Shown here piece after piece: positions 7,783 to 16,412 of a stretch of 64,000 nucleotides of DNA; within the stretch, counting starts at the first letter, position 1, and each line of letters starts with the position of its first letter. Source of the DNA: Shimwellia blattae DSM 4481 = NBRC 105725 (GTDB taxonomy: Bacteria; Pseudomonadota; Gammaproteobacteria; Enterobacterales; Enterobacteriaceae); NCBI RefSeq assembly GCF_000262305.1, contig NC_017910.1:2542001-2606000 (forward strand), written 5' to 3'. A program made the translations under genes and the position numbers. Below the pieces are notes generated by a model that had not been told where the DNA came from, made no database searches, and saw nothing but the letters and a program-made list of their open reading frames with translations.

Positions 7783-10395
7783 TCAGGCCAGCGCTTTGCT
7801 TATCTTCTCATACAGATCGCCGGAGAGATCCGGCAGCCCTTTGAGCGCCTCCAGCGCGTCACGCATCAGCGCCTGGCGTTTGCTGTCATAGCGCTTCAGG
7901 CGGATCAGCGGCTCAATCAGGCGCGAGGCCACCTGCGGGTTGCGGGTGTTCAGCTCGGTGAGCATCTCCACCAGGAAGCGGTATCCGCTGCCGTCCGGCG
8001 CATGGAACGCCGCCGGGTTGCCGCTGACAAACGCGCCAATCAGTGAGCGAATACGGTTCGGGTTACCCATGCTGAATGAGCGGTGGTTCAGCAGCGCACG
8101 CACCGTGTCGAGGACGTTGTCCGCACCACTGGTGGCCTGGAGGATAAACCATTTATCCATCACCAGACCATCCTGGTGCCAGCGGTCGTCATACTCCTGC
8201 ATCAGCGTTTTGCTGCACGCCAGATCCGCCGCTACCGCCGCCGACAGCGCCGCCAGCGCATCGGTCATATTGTCCGCGTCATGATACTGGCGGCTGACCA
8301 GCGCATCCGCCTGGCCGTTATCCACAAAGGCCAGGTAATGCAGGCAGACGTTACGCAGCGCGCGTTTGCCGATATCACCATGGTCAATACGATACCCGGA
8401 CAGCGTATTCGCCCGGTATACGGCCAGCAGCTCATCGGCCAGTTCACGCGCCAGGGTACGGGTCAGCGCATTGTGCACTGCCGCAATGGCCGCCGGATCA
8501 ATAACCTGGAACAGCTCGGCCATCTCGTTCTGGGAAGGCAGCGTCAGGATCTCTGCCGCCAGTGCCGGGTCGATATGTTCATCCAGCAAAATCGCCCGGA
8601 AGGCATCCGCCACGTGCAGCGGCAGCGACAGCGGCTGCCCTGCCTGATAGCGGGCAACGCTCAGCCGGATATAGGTTGCCAGCAGGCTCTGGGCCGCATC
8701 CCAGCGGGAAAAATCATTCCGGGCGTGGCGCATCAGGAAGGTCAGTTGCTGATCGCTCCATTTATATTCCAGCTTCACCGGGGCGGAGAACTCACGCAGT
8801 AAAGAAGGCACCGGCTGGAACCAGACATTATCAAACACAAAGGTCTGCTCTGCCTGGGTGAGATTCAGCACGTTATGTACCGGGTGGCCATCTTTCTGCA
8901 GCGGAATAACCTTCCCTTCGTTATCGTACAGTTCGATGTCGAACGGAATATGCAGCGGCAGCTTTTCAGCCTGATCGGCGGTGGCCGGTGTCCGCTGGCT
9001 GAGGGTCAGGCAGTACTGTTCTTTCTCCGGGTCATAATCATCGCGCACGGTCACGACAGGGGTGCCGGACTGGCTGTACCAGCGGCGGAACTGGGAAAGA
9101 TCCACGCTGGAGGCATCCTCCATGGCCTGGACAAAATCATCACAGGTGGCGGCGCTGCCGTCGTGGCGTTCAAAGTAGAGCTGCATCCCTTTCTGGAAGT
9201 TCTCCTCCCCCAGCAGGGTGTGCATCATGCGGATAACTTCGGCCCCTTTTTCATAGACGGTCAGGGTATAGAAGTTATTCATCTCGATGACCATATCCGG
9301 GCGGATCGGGTGGGCCATGGGGCTGGCGTCTTCCGCAAACTGCATGCCGCGCATGGTGCGGACATTACTGATGCGGTTCACCGCCCGGGAGCCGAGATCA
9401 GAGCTGAACTCCTGATCGCGGAACACCGTCAGCCCCTCTTTCAGACTTAGCTGGAACCAGTCCCGGCAGGTCACCCGGTTGCCGGTCCAGTTATGGAAGT
9501 ATTCGTGACCAATCACCCGCTCAATGTTCAGGTAATCTTTGTCGGTGGCGGTTTCTGCCCGGGCCAGAACATATTTGGCGTTAAAGATATTCAGCCCTTT
9601 GTTCTCCATGGCCCCCATATTGAAGAAATCCACCGCCACGACCATATAGATGTCGAGGTCATACTCCAGGCCGAAGCGGGTCTCATCCCACTTCATGGCA
9701 TTTTTCAGGGAGGTCATCGCCCAGTCGGCGCGATCGAGGTTGCCGCGGTCAACATACAGCTCCAGCGCAACCTCGCGGCCGGAACGGGTGGTGAAGGTAT
9801 CGCGCAGCACGTCGAAATCCCCCGCCACCAGCGCAAACAGATAGCTGGGCTTCGGGAAGGGATCCTGCCACTGCACCCAGTGGCGGCCATCTTCCAGCTC
9901 CCCCTGGGCTACGCGGTTACCGTTAGACAGCAGGAAAGGATAGCGGGATGCATCGGCGATGATTTTGGTGGTAAAGCGGGCCAGCACGTCCGGGCGGTCC
10001 AGATACCAGGTAATATGGCGAAATCCCTGGGATTCACACTGGGTGCACAGGGCATCGCCGGACTGGTACAGCCCTTCCAGGGCCGTATTGGCCGCCGGGC
10101 TTATCTGGTTAACAATTGTCAGGGTAAAACGCTCAGGCAACTGTTCAATAATCAGCGCGCCCTCAACCTGCTGGTAGTGGGACCAGGGCTGGCCGTCAAC
10201 AGCAATAGATTTCAGCACTAAGTCTTCGCCATCCAGGCGCAGTGCAACCTCAGGCCCGGCATGGCGCTGCACCTTGCTTTCTGCGGTGACGATAGTGGTC
10301 GCGGCATCGAGACTGAAGGTCAAATCAATATCGCTAATGGTATATTCCGGTGCGCGATAGTCGCGGCGGTATTTGGCCTGGGGTTGTTGAGTCAT
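7783..10395 (-). CDS. pepN: Aminopeptidase N (M1 zinc metallopeptidase)
   Basis: Cytosolic broad-specificity aminopeptidase that removes N-terminal residues from short peptides in the final steps of protein turnover. At 870 residues it is the same length as E. coli PepN. The M1 signature is intact: the substrate-anchoring motif GAMEN (in FFNMGAMENKG) near residue 260 and the zinc motif HEYFH (about 297-301) followed by the glutamate in LKEGLT. N-terminal beta, catalytic, middle beta and large C-terminal helical regions are all present. Start ATG at 10393-10395 has a modest AAAAGG upstream. It is divergent from pncB across 267 bases and ends at a clear terminator. Confidence 0.98.
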   Translation of the reverse strand: MTQQPQAKYRRDYRAPEYTISDIDLTFSLDAATTIVTAESKVQRHAGPEVALRLDGEDLVLKSIAVDGQPWSHYQQVEGALIIEQLPERFTLTIVNQISPAANTALEGLYQSGDALCTQCESQGFRHITWYLDRPDVLARFTTKIIADASRYPFLLSNGNRVAQGELEDGRHWVQWQDPFPKPSYLFALVAGDFDVLRDTFTTRSGREVALELYVDRGNLDRADWAMTSLKNAMKWDETRFGLEYDLDIYMVVAVDFFNMGAMENKGLNIFNAKYVLARAETATDKDYLNIERVIGHEYFHNWTGNRVTCRDWFQLSLKEGLTVFRDQEFSSDLGSRAVNRISNVRTMRGMQFAEDASPMAHPIRPDMVIEMNNFYTLTVYEKGAEVIRMMHTLLGEENFQKGMQLYFERHDGSAATCDDFVQAMEDASSVDLSQFRRWYSQSGTPVVTVRDDYDPEKEQYCLTLSQRTPATADQAEKLPLHIPFDIELYDNEGKVIPLQKDGHPVHNVLNLTQAEQTFVFDNVWFQPVPSLLREFSAPVKLEYKWSDQQLTFLMRHARNDFSRWDAAQSLLATYIRLSVARYQAGQPLSLPLHVADAFRAILLDEHIDPALAAEILTLPSQNEMAELFQVIDPAAIAAVHNALTRTLARELADELLAVYRANTLSGYRIDHGDIGKRALRNVCLHYLAFVDNGQADALVSRQYHDADNMTDALAALSAAVAADLACSKTLMQEYDDRWHQDGLVMDKWFILQATSGADNVLDTVRALLNHRSFSMGNPNRIRSLIGAFVSGNPAAFHAPDGSGYRFLVEMLTELNTRNPQVASRLIEPLIRLKRYDSKRQALMRDALEALKGLPDLSGDLYEKISKALA

Positions 10396-10568
10396 AGATA
10401 ACCTTTTGTATCTGCTGTAAGTATCAAACCCCAGTCTATTCTGGTTACGCTATTGTTGCCACGCAGAATGTTCATCTTTTCTTTTCAGAATGTATAGTTT
10501 GCATCCGCTGTGCGACAACCGGCACGTTTCGCTCTCGACCAGACCACAGGCTTATGTTGTGATCCTGC

Positions 10569-10596
10569 TTTAATAAACGGATAATCAGGGTATACT
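10569..10596 (+). promoter_or_regulatory. Candidate sigma-70 promoter of pncB
   Basis: TTTAAT and TATACT are separated by 16 bases and end 66 bases before the pncB start. The -10 is good and the -35 is weak. I see no clear NadR box (TGTTTA-N6-TAAACA) nearby. This is a sequence-only prediction. Confidence 0.4.
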
Positions 10597-10662
10597 CCTG
10601 CGTCTTTATCTGAACCACGCCATGATGGAAACGTTCCTGTAATGAGGATGCTGTAACGCGCC

Positions 10663-11865
10663 ATGACACAACACGCTTCCCCGATACTGTACTCGCTACT
10701 GGATACGGACGCTTATAAACTCCATATGCAGCAGGCGGTCTTTCACCGTTATTATGATGTCGATGTTGCGGCAGAATTTCGCTGCCGTGGTGACGACATG
10801 CTGGGTATGTACGCGGATGCCATCCGCGAGCAGGTCCACGCTATGCAGGACCTCGCCTTAAGTGAGGATGAATTTCAGTGGCTCAGCGGTTTGCCCTTTT
10901 TTGAAACCGACTACCTCCAGTGGCTGAAAGACTACCGCTACAACGCAAACCAGGTGACCATCCGCAATAATCAGGGCAAGCTGTCTATCCGGCTCAAAGG
11001 CCCGTGGCGGGAAGTGATCATGTGGGAAGTTCCCCTGCTGGCGGTGATCAGTGAAGTGGTACACCGTTACCGCTCCCCGGAAGTGACAGTGGAGATGGCG
11101 CTGGATCATCTGGAGCATAAACTGGCGGATTTTAACCGCCTGAGCGCAGATATCTCGCTTGATAAATTCCGGCTGATGGACTTCGGCACCCGGCGGCGCT
11201 TCTCCCGCGAGGTGCAGTTCGCCATTGTCGAGCGCCTGAAACAGGAGCCGTGGTTTATTGGCACCAGTAACTATGATCTGGCCCGCCGCCTGAATTTAAC
11301 CCCCATGGGCACCCAGGCCCACGAATGGTTCCAGGCCCACCAGCAAATCAGCCCGGTGCTGGCAAACAGCCAGCGGGCCGCCCTCCAGGCCTGGCTGGAT
11401 GAGTACCCGGATCAACTGGGGATCGCCCTCACCGACTGTATTACCATGGACGCCTTCCTGCGGGACTTCGGCAGCGCATTTGCCACCCGCTACCAGGGGC
11501 TGCGCCACGACTCTGGCGATCCGGTACAGTGGGGGGAGAAGGCCATCACCCACTATCAGCAACTGGGGATTGACCCGCTCAGCAAGACGCTGATCTTCTC
11601 TGATAATCTCGATTTACCCAAAGCGCTTGAGCTGTATCGCCACTTTGCGTCACGGATTAACCTCGGCTTCGGTATCGGCACCCGCCTCACCTGCGATATT
11701 CCGGCCGTGAAGCCGCTCAATATTGTTATCAAGCTGGTGGAGTGCAACGGGAAACCGGTGGCCAAGCTCTCAGACAGCCCCGGCAAGACCATCTGCCAGG
11801 ATAAAGCATTTGTACGCGCACTGCGCAAAGCCTTCGATCTGCCGCTGGTCAAAAAGGCCAGCTAG
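10663..11865 (+). CDS. pncB: Nicotinate phosphoribosyltransferase
   Basis: Cytosolic enzyme of the NAD salvage pathway that joins nicotinate to phosphoribosyl pyrophosphate with ATP hydrolysis, giving nicotinate mononucleotide. At 400 residues it matches E. coli PncB. Family landmarks are LLDTDAYKLHMQQAVF at the N terminus, MDFGTRRRFS, GTSNYDLARRL and the phosphate-binding GLRHDSGDP region. The histidine of RHDSGDP is the family's autophosphorylated residue. It is a single-gene unit, divergent from pepN, with a terminator right after its stop codon. Confidence 0.98.
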   Translation: MTQHASPILYSLLDTDAYKLHMQQAVFHRYYDVDVAAEFRCRGDDMLGMYADAIREQVHAMQDLALSEDEFQWLSGLPFFETDYLQWLKDYRYNANQVTIRNNQGKLSIRLKGPWREVIMWEVPLLAVISEVVHRYRSPEVTVEMALDHLEHKLADFNRLSADISLDKFRLMDFGTRRRFSREVQFAIVERLKQEPWFIGTSNYDLARRLNLTPMGTQAHEWFQAHQQISPVLANSQRAALQAWLDEYPDQLGIALTDCITMDAFLRDFGSAFATRYQGLRHDSGDPVQWGEKAITHYQQLGIDPLSKTLIFSDNLDLPKALELYRHFASRINLGFGIGTRLTCDIPAVKPLNIVIKLVECNGKPVAKLSDSPGKTICQDKAFVRALRKAFDLPLVKKAS

Positions 11866-11870
11866 CTTCT

Positions 11871-11895
11871 CAGGGGCCTTCCGGCCCCTGTTTTT
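11871..11895 (+). terminator. Rho-independent terminator of pncB
   Basis: CAGGGGCC, loop TTCC, GGCCCCTG, then TTTTT, starting six bases after the pncB stop. Confidence 0.9.
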
Positions 11896-12029
11896 CACCT
11901 TGCGGCACGCTTTTCTTTTCTCTGTGGTCGAATTCTGCTTGTTTGCTGGCGTGTGCCAGGTAACATAGACGGTTCCCGCCATCTGCGGGGAATGCACCTA
12001 TTGTTACTGGACTATATAGAGAGAAAAAT

Positions 12030-13430
12030 ATGAGCGTTGTGCCTGTAGCCGACGTACTCCAGGGCCGCACTGCCGTTGACAGCGAAGTCACCGTCCGCGG
12101 TTGGGTACGTACACGAAGAGATTCAAAAGCTGGCTTTTCCTTCCTCGCCGTTTATGACGGTTCCTGCTTTGATCCTGTACAGGTCGTCGTCAATAATTCT
12201 CTGCCCAATTACAATCAGGAAATCCTGCGCCTGACCACCGGCTGCTCCGTGATTGCCACGGGTAAAGTTGTGGCGTCCCAGGGACAGGGCCAGGCGTTTG
12301 AAATTCAGGCGATCTCCGTTGAGGTGACCGGCTGGGTAGATGATCCTGATACCTACCCGATGGCGGCCAAACGCCACAGCATTGAGTATCTGCGTGAAGT
12401 GGCCCACATGCGCCCGCGCACGAACCTGATTGGCGCGGTTGCCCGCGTGCGTCATACCCTGGCGCAGGCCCTGCACCGCTTCTTCGACGAGCAGGGCTTT
12501 TTCTGGGTCTCTACCCCGCTGATTACCGCATCCGACACCGAAGGCGCCGGGGAGATGTTCCGTGTCTCGACACTGGATCTGGAAAACCTGCCGCGTAACG
12601 ATCAGGGCAAAGTTGATTTTGATAAAGACTTTTTCGGTAAAGAGTCCTTCCTGACCGTTTCCGGCCAGCTGAACGCCGAAACCTACGCCTGCGCCCTGTC
12701 TAAGGTCTATACCTTTGGTCCCACCTTCCGCGCGGAAAACTCCAACACCAGCCGCCACCTGGCAGAGTTCTGGATGCTGGAGCCGGAAGTGGCCTTTGCC
12801 GATCTGGAAGACAACGCCCGCCTGGCGGAAGCGATGCTGAAATATGTCTTCAGAGCGGTACTGGAAGAGCGTGCAGACGACATGAAGTTTTTCGCGGAGC
12901 GTGTAGATAAAGACGCCATCACCCGCCTTGAGAAGTTCATCAGCGCCGATTTTGCCCAGGTGGACTACACCGATGCGGTGGCGATTCTGGAAAAATGCGG
13001 CGAGAAATTCGAAAACCCGGTTTACTGGGGGGTTGACCTGGCCTCTGAGCACGAGCGCTACCTGGCCGAGAAACACTTTAACGCACCGGTGGTGGTGAAA
13101 AACTACCCGAAAGATATCAAAGCCTTCTACATGCGCATGAACGACGACGGTAAAACCGTTGCCGCCATGGACGTGCTGGCGCCGGGGATCGGTGAAATCA
13201 TCGGCGGCTCTCAGCGTGAAGAGCGTCTTGACGTGCTGGATGCCCGCATGGCGGAAATGGGCCTGAACAAAGAGGACTACTGGTGGTATCGCGATCTGCG
13301 CCGTTACGGCACAGTGCCGCACTCCGGTTTTGGCCTTGGCTTCGAGCGCCTGATTGCCTACGTGACCGGGGTTCAGAACGTGCGTGACGTTATTCCGTTC
13401 CCGCGCACACCGCGCAGCGCCACCTTCTGA
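12030..13430 (+). CDS. asnS: Asparaginyl-tRNA synthetase
   Basis: Class IIb aminoacyl-tRNA synthetase that charges tRNA-Asn. It has an N-terminal OB-fold anticodon-binding domain (VTVRGWVRTRRDSK, about residues 17-100) and a class II catalytic core with motif 2 (FRAENSNTSRHLAEFWMLEPE) and motif 3 (GFGLGFERLI). At 466 residues it is the same length as E. coli. A possible promoter TTGTTT-N16-TAACAT is at 11939-11966. Directly downstream most Enterobacteriaceae carry an OmpF-type porin gene; here there is none and aspC follows after 243 bases. Confidence 0.98.
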   Translation: MSVVPVADVLQGRTAVDSEVTVRGWVRTRRDSKAGFSFLAVYDGSCFDPVQVVVNNSLPNYNQEILRLTTGCSVIATGKVVASQGQGQAFEIQAISVEVTGWVDDPDTYPMAAKRHSIEYLREVAHMRPRTNLIGAVARVRHTLAQALHRFFDEQGFFWVSTPLITASDTEGAGEMFRVSTLDLENLPRNDQGKVDFDKDFFGKESFLTVSGQLNAETYACALSKVYTFGPTFRAENSNTSRHLAEFWMLEPEVAFADLEDNARLAEAMLKYVFRAVLEERADDMKFFAERVDKDAITRLEKFISADFAQVDYTDAVAILEKCGEKFENPVYWGVDLASEHERYLAEKHFNAPVVVKNYPKDIKAFYMRMNDDGKTVAAMDVLAPGIGEIIGGSQREERLDVLDARMAEMGLNKEDYWWYRDLRRYGTVPHSGFGLGFERLIAYVTGVQNVRDVIPFPRTPRSATF

Positions 13431-13478
13431 TAGCTCGACACACCGGCAAGCCGGTTATCTGCCGGTTTGCCTGATAAC

Positions 13479-13506
13479 AAGGGGAAAAGCATGCTTTTCC
13501 CCCTTT
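13479..13506 (+). terminator. Long palindrome after asnS, probable terminator
   Basis: A perfect 22-base palindrome at 13481-13502 (arms GGGGAAAAGC and GCTTTTCCCC around AT), flanked by AA and CTTT, lies 50 bases after the asnS stop. A second imperfect hairpin (GGCAAGCCGG with CCGGTTTGCC) sits just before it at 13445-13471. The U-tract is short, so termination strength is uncertain. Confidence 0.6.
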
Positions 13507-13673
13507 GTCGTAAGCGCCACCCCGTAGCCTGTTCTTCCGCTTTTCCCACCGCCCGGCAGGCGAAAAATGTCAGGTTTTCGAGCCACCCAGTATTTTGTCG
13601 CTAAACGATTGGCATTTTGTAAAACCACCGTTAATCTGATGAGGATTTCCCTTTATGAAAATGGAACCTCGAC

Positions 13674-14867
13674 ATGTTTGAAAACATCACCGCCGCCCCT
13701 GCAGATCCGATCCTTGGCCTTGCTGACCTGTTTCGTGCCGACCAGCGCCTGACCAAAATCAACCTTGGTATTGGTGTGTATAAAGACGAGACCGGTAAAA
13801 CCCCGGTGCTGACCAGCGTAAAAAAAGCTGAGCAGTACCTGCTGGAAAACGAAACCACGAAAAACTACCTCAGTATTGATGGTCTGCCGGAGTTTGACCT
13901 CTGCACTCAGGAGCTGCTGTTTGGCAAAGGCAGCCCGATTGTTGAAACCCGGCGCGCCAAAACTGCCCAGACTCCGGGCGGTACCGGTGCGCTGCGCGTT
14001 GCGGCGGATTTCCTGGCTAAAAACACCAGTGCCAAACGTGTCTGGGTCAGCAACCCCAGCTGGCCAAACCATAAGAGCGTCTTTGGCGCCGCCGGCCTGG
14101 AAGTCTGCGATTACAACTACTACGACGCGGAAAACCACAGCCTCGACTTCGACGGTATGGTCGCCAGCCTGCAACAGGCTCAGGCCGGTGACGTGGTGCT
14201 GTTCCACGGCTGCTGCCACAACCCGACCGGGATCGATCCGACCCTGGAGCAATGGCAGCAACTGGCCGCCATGAGCAAAGAAAAAGGCTGGCTGCCGCTG
14301 TTTGATTTCGCCTACCAGGGCTTTGCCCGTGGTCTGGAAGAAGACGCCGAAGGGCTGCGCGCTTTTGCCGCGCTGCACCAGGAGCTGATCGTTGCCAGCT
14401 CCTTCTCTAAAAACTTCGGCCTGTACAATGAGCGCGTAGGCGCCTGCACCCTGATTGCCGCAGACCAGGAGACCGCAGAGCGGGCTTTTAGCCAGATGAA
14501 GTTCTGCATCCGCGCCAACTACTCAAACCCGCCAGCTCACGGTGCGTGCGTCGTTGCCACCATTTTGAATAACGATGCGCTGCGCGATCTGTGGGAGCAG
14601 GAGCTGACCGGTATGCGCGAGCGTATCCAGCGCATGCGTCTGCTGTTTGTGAATACCCTTCAGGAAAAAGGCGCCAGCCGCGACTTTAGCTTTATCACCC
14701 GCCAGAACGGGATGTTCTCATTCAGCGGGCTGAATAAAGATCAGGTCATGCGCCTGCGTGAGGAGTTCGGCATTTACGCCGTTGCCTCGGGCCGTATTAA
14801 CGTGGCCGGTATGACGCCGGACAATATGTCCGCCCTCTGTGAGGCTATTGTCGCCGTAACGAAGTAA
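13674..14867 (+). CDS. aspC: Aspartate aminotransferase
   Basis: Pyridoxal-phosphate enzyme (class I aminotransferase) that interconverts aspartate and 2-oxoglutarate with oxaloacetate and glutamate; it also acts on aromatic amino acids. The Schiff-base lysine lies in SSFSKNFGLYNERVGA near residue 246, and the cofactor-binding HGCCHNPTGIDPT and the substrate arginine near the C terminus are present. Length is 397 residues, E. coli 396. The start ATG at 13674 begins MFENITAAPADPILGLADLF, matching the family N terminus exactly. It is a single-gene unit with a strong terminator shared with convergent gloC. Confidence 0.98.
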   Translation: MFENITAAPADPILGLADLFRADQRLTKINLGIGVYKDETGKTPVLTSVKKAEQYLLENETTKNYLSIDGLPEFDLCTQELLFGKGSPIVETRRAKTAQTPGGTGALRVAADFLAKNTSAKRVWVSNPSWPNHKSVFGAAGLEVCDYNYYDAENHSLDFDGMVASLQQAQAGDVVLFHGCCHNPTGIDPTLEQWQQLAAMSKEKGWLPLFDFAYQGFARGLEEDAEGLRAFAALHQELIVASSFSKNFGLYNERVGACTLIAADQETAERAFSQMKFCIRANYSNPPAHGACVVATILNNDALRDLWEQELTGMRERIQRMRLLFVNTLQEKGASRDFSFITRQNGMFSFSGLNKDQVMRLREEFGIYAVASGRINVAGMTPDNMSALCEAIVAVTK

Positions 14868-14882
14868 GACACCATCACAGAC

Positions 14883-14908
14883 AAAAGGCCGCAAATGCGG
14901 CCTTTTTT
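14883..14908. terminator. Bidirectional terminator between aspC and gloC
   Basis: AAAAGGCCGC, loop AAAT, GCGGCCTTTTTT. It has an A-run and a U-run on either side of a GC stem, so it can serve aspC on the plus strand and gloC on the minus strand. Confidence 0.9.
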
Positions 14909-14919
14909 GTGCGCCCGGT

Positions 14920-15567
14920 TTACCAGGCGGGGGCACCATCCTGCAAGAAGGGATTGGTGCGCCGCTCTTCCCCGAGGGTAGACAGAGGCCCGTGACCGGG
15001 GATAAAGGTCACCTCGTCGCCCAGCGGCAGCAGTTTTTCTTTAATGGAGGCAATCAGCTGGGCGTGATCCCCGCGCGGGAAATCACTGCGGCCCACACCG
15101 CCTTTGAACAGCACATCACCGGAAATCAGCAACCCGGATTGCGGTTCAAAAAAGACCACATGGCCGGGGGTATGCCCGGGGCAATGCAACACCTGTAAGG
15201 TCACATCACCCAGCGCAATTGTATCCCCTTCGCTGAGCCAGCGATCCGGTGTCAGAGGCGGGCAGTTTTCCAGCCCGAACATCTGGCTCTGGGCCGGGAG
15301 CCCCTGCAGCCAGAAGGTATCTTCTTTTTCCGGGCCTACAACCGGCACCCCGTAAAACGCAGCCAGCTCTGCGGCCGCGCCCACATGGTCAAGATGCCCG
15401 TGGGTCAGCAGGATCTGGCTGATGGTCACCTCTTTTTCTGCCACCGCCTGTTTGATCCGCTCAGCGTCACCGCCAGGATCGACCAGTGCCGCCTGCCGGG
15501 AACCCGGGCACCAGATCAGTGAACAGTTCTGGGCAAACGCCGTTACCGGAATAATATGATAATTCAT
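14920..15567 (-). CDS. gloC: Hydroxyacylglutathione hydrolase GloC (type II glyoxalase)
   Basis: Metallo-beta-lactamase-fold thioesterase (YcbL) that hydrolyses S-lactoylglutathione, the second step of methylglyoxal detoxification. The binuclear metal motif THGHLDHVG is at about residues 55-63, with further ligands in LHCPGHTPGH and SGDVLFKGGVGRSD and a final histidine in FIPGHGPLST. At 215 residues it equals E. coli GloC. It is read in the same direction as mepK, whose stop lies 64 bases upstream of its start. Confidence 0.95.
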   Translation of the reverse strand: MNYHIIPVTAFAQNCSLIWCPGSRQAALVDPGGDAERIKQAVAEKEVTISQILLTHGHLDHVGAAAELAAFYGVPVVGPEKEDTFWLQGLPAQSQMFGLENCPPLTPDRWLSEGDTIALGDVTLQVLHCPGHTPGHVVFFEPQSGLLISGDVLFKGGVGRSDFPRGDHAQLIASIKEKLLPLGDEVTFIPGHGPLSTLGEERRTNPFLQDGAPAW

Positions 15568-15631
15568 AACGCTCCATTACCGGCCTGGCGGGCCGGATAT
15601 GATTCATACCCGTCCCCTGGAAGACAGGTCC

Positions 15632-16180
15632 CTACCAGTGCCTGCGCGGCCCGGTATCAATATGCACAAAGTTGCTACGCGGGTAATATCCTACACCACC
15701 CGCGCCCATGGATAACGCCGCTTTGCGAATATTATTCAGCGCGATGCCTTCAATATGAAAATCCATCGCCTGGCCTTTGGTATGGTAGCTGTTTTTTGCC
15801 ACACCGCGGCTGCGGGAGCGTAATTGTGTATTGGTGCTCAGTGAACGGTAGCCCGAGATCAACTGCACCGGCTTAGTAGTGCCCAGCAGCCCCTGCAGGC
15901 GATAAAGCTGGTCAAAAAGTGCCGGATCAATGGGCTTAATATGATTAGAGCGGTAATCGCGGAAGAAATGATCTAACCGGCTGAGTTCATCATGGTTGTA
16001 GCCACTGCCGTTAAAAAACTCGGCTTTGATGGTTTCCCCGGTGTGGAGATTGTTCAGAGTCAGGATGCGCGGACGCGGTGTTGAGAGTGTCGCAAACGCT
16101 TGCGTAGGTAGCATTGCCGCTCCCAGGGCAACACCACCTAACGCCAGCAACCTGCGGCGGCTAGAGTCAAATTTTTCCAT
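15632..16180 (-). CDS. mepK: Murein endopeptidase MepK (cleaves 3-3 crosslinks), Tat signal
   Basis: Periplasmic M15-like zinc peptidase (YcbK) that in E. coli cuts mDAP-mDAP crosslinks in peptidoglycan. The N terminus MEKFDSSRRRLLALGGVALGA carries a twin-arginine signal (SRRRLLAL) with a hydrophobic core and an AFA cleavage site near residue 30. The catalytic domain shows SGYRS, SYHTKGQAMDFHIEG (zinc ligands His and Asp) and FVHIDTGP (third ligand). At 182 residues it equals E. coli. It lies downstream of ldtD, the enzyme that makes 3-3 crosslinks, with a 232-base gap. Confidence 0.95.
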   Translation of the reverse strand: MEKFDSSRRRLLALGGVALGAAMLPTQAFATLSTPRPRILTLNNLHTGETIKAEFFNGSGYNHDELSRLDHFFRDYRSNHIKPIDPALFDQLYRLQGLLGTTKPVQLISGYRSLSTNTQLRSRSRGVAKNSYHTKGQAMDFHIEGIALNNIRKAALSMGAGGVGYYPRSNFVHIDTGPRRHW

Positions 16181-16412
16181 AATGTCAGTCTACAGGTAAG
16201 TGAGTAATCGTAATAATTCCACAGTCTGTGCGGAGCCTTCGCCGGGCCCTACGTGGATTTGTGGGTAAATGCACTTCTGGCACACAATCGGCACATTAAC
16301 CGCCAAAAAACCACGCGTCAAGTTGCCGGGCCAGCGCTGGTGCGGGTTGTGTAACACTTTTCCCCCGCACCGGCACATTATTACGACCGCAAAACTGTTT
16401 AAATTGCTTAAC

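Noticed and set aside
12123..13322. A 399-codon minus-strand frame antisense to asnS
   Set aside because: It mirrors asnS, which is a certain gene; the translation is rich in His, Arg and Gly without any domain.
13567..13752. A 61-codon plus-strand frame before aspC, considered as a porin remnant
   Set aside because: It runs into aspC in another frame and has no porin-like signal peptide or beta-strand pattern.
16190..16378. A 62-codon frame between mepK and ldtD
   Set aside because: No ribosome site worth naming, no homology known to me, and a composition typical of random frames. The gap more likely holds the mepK promoter.
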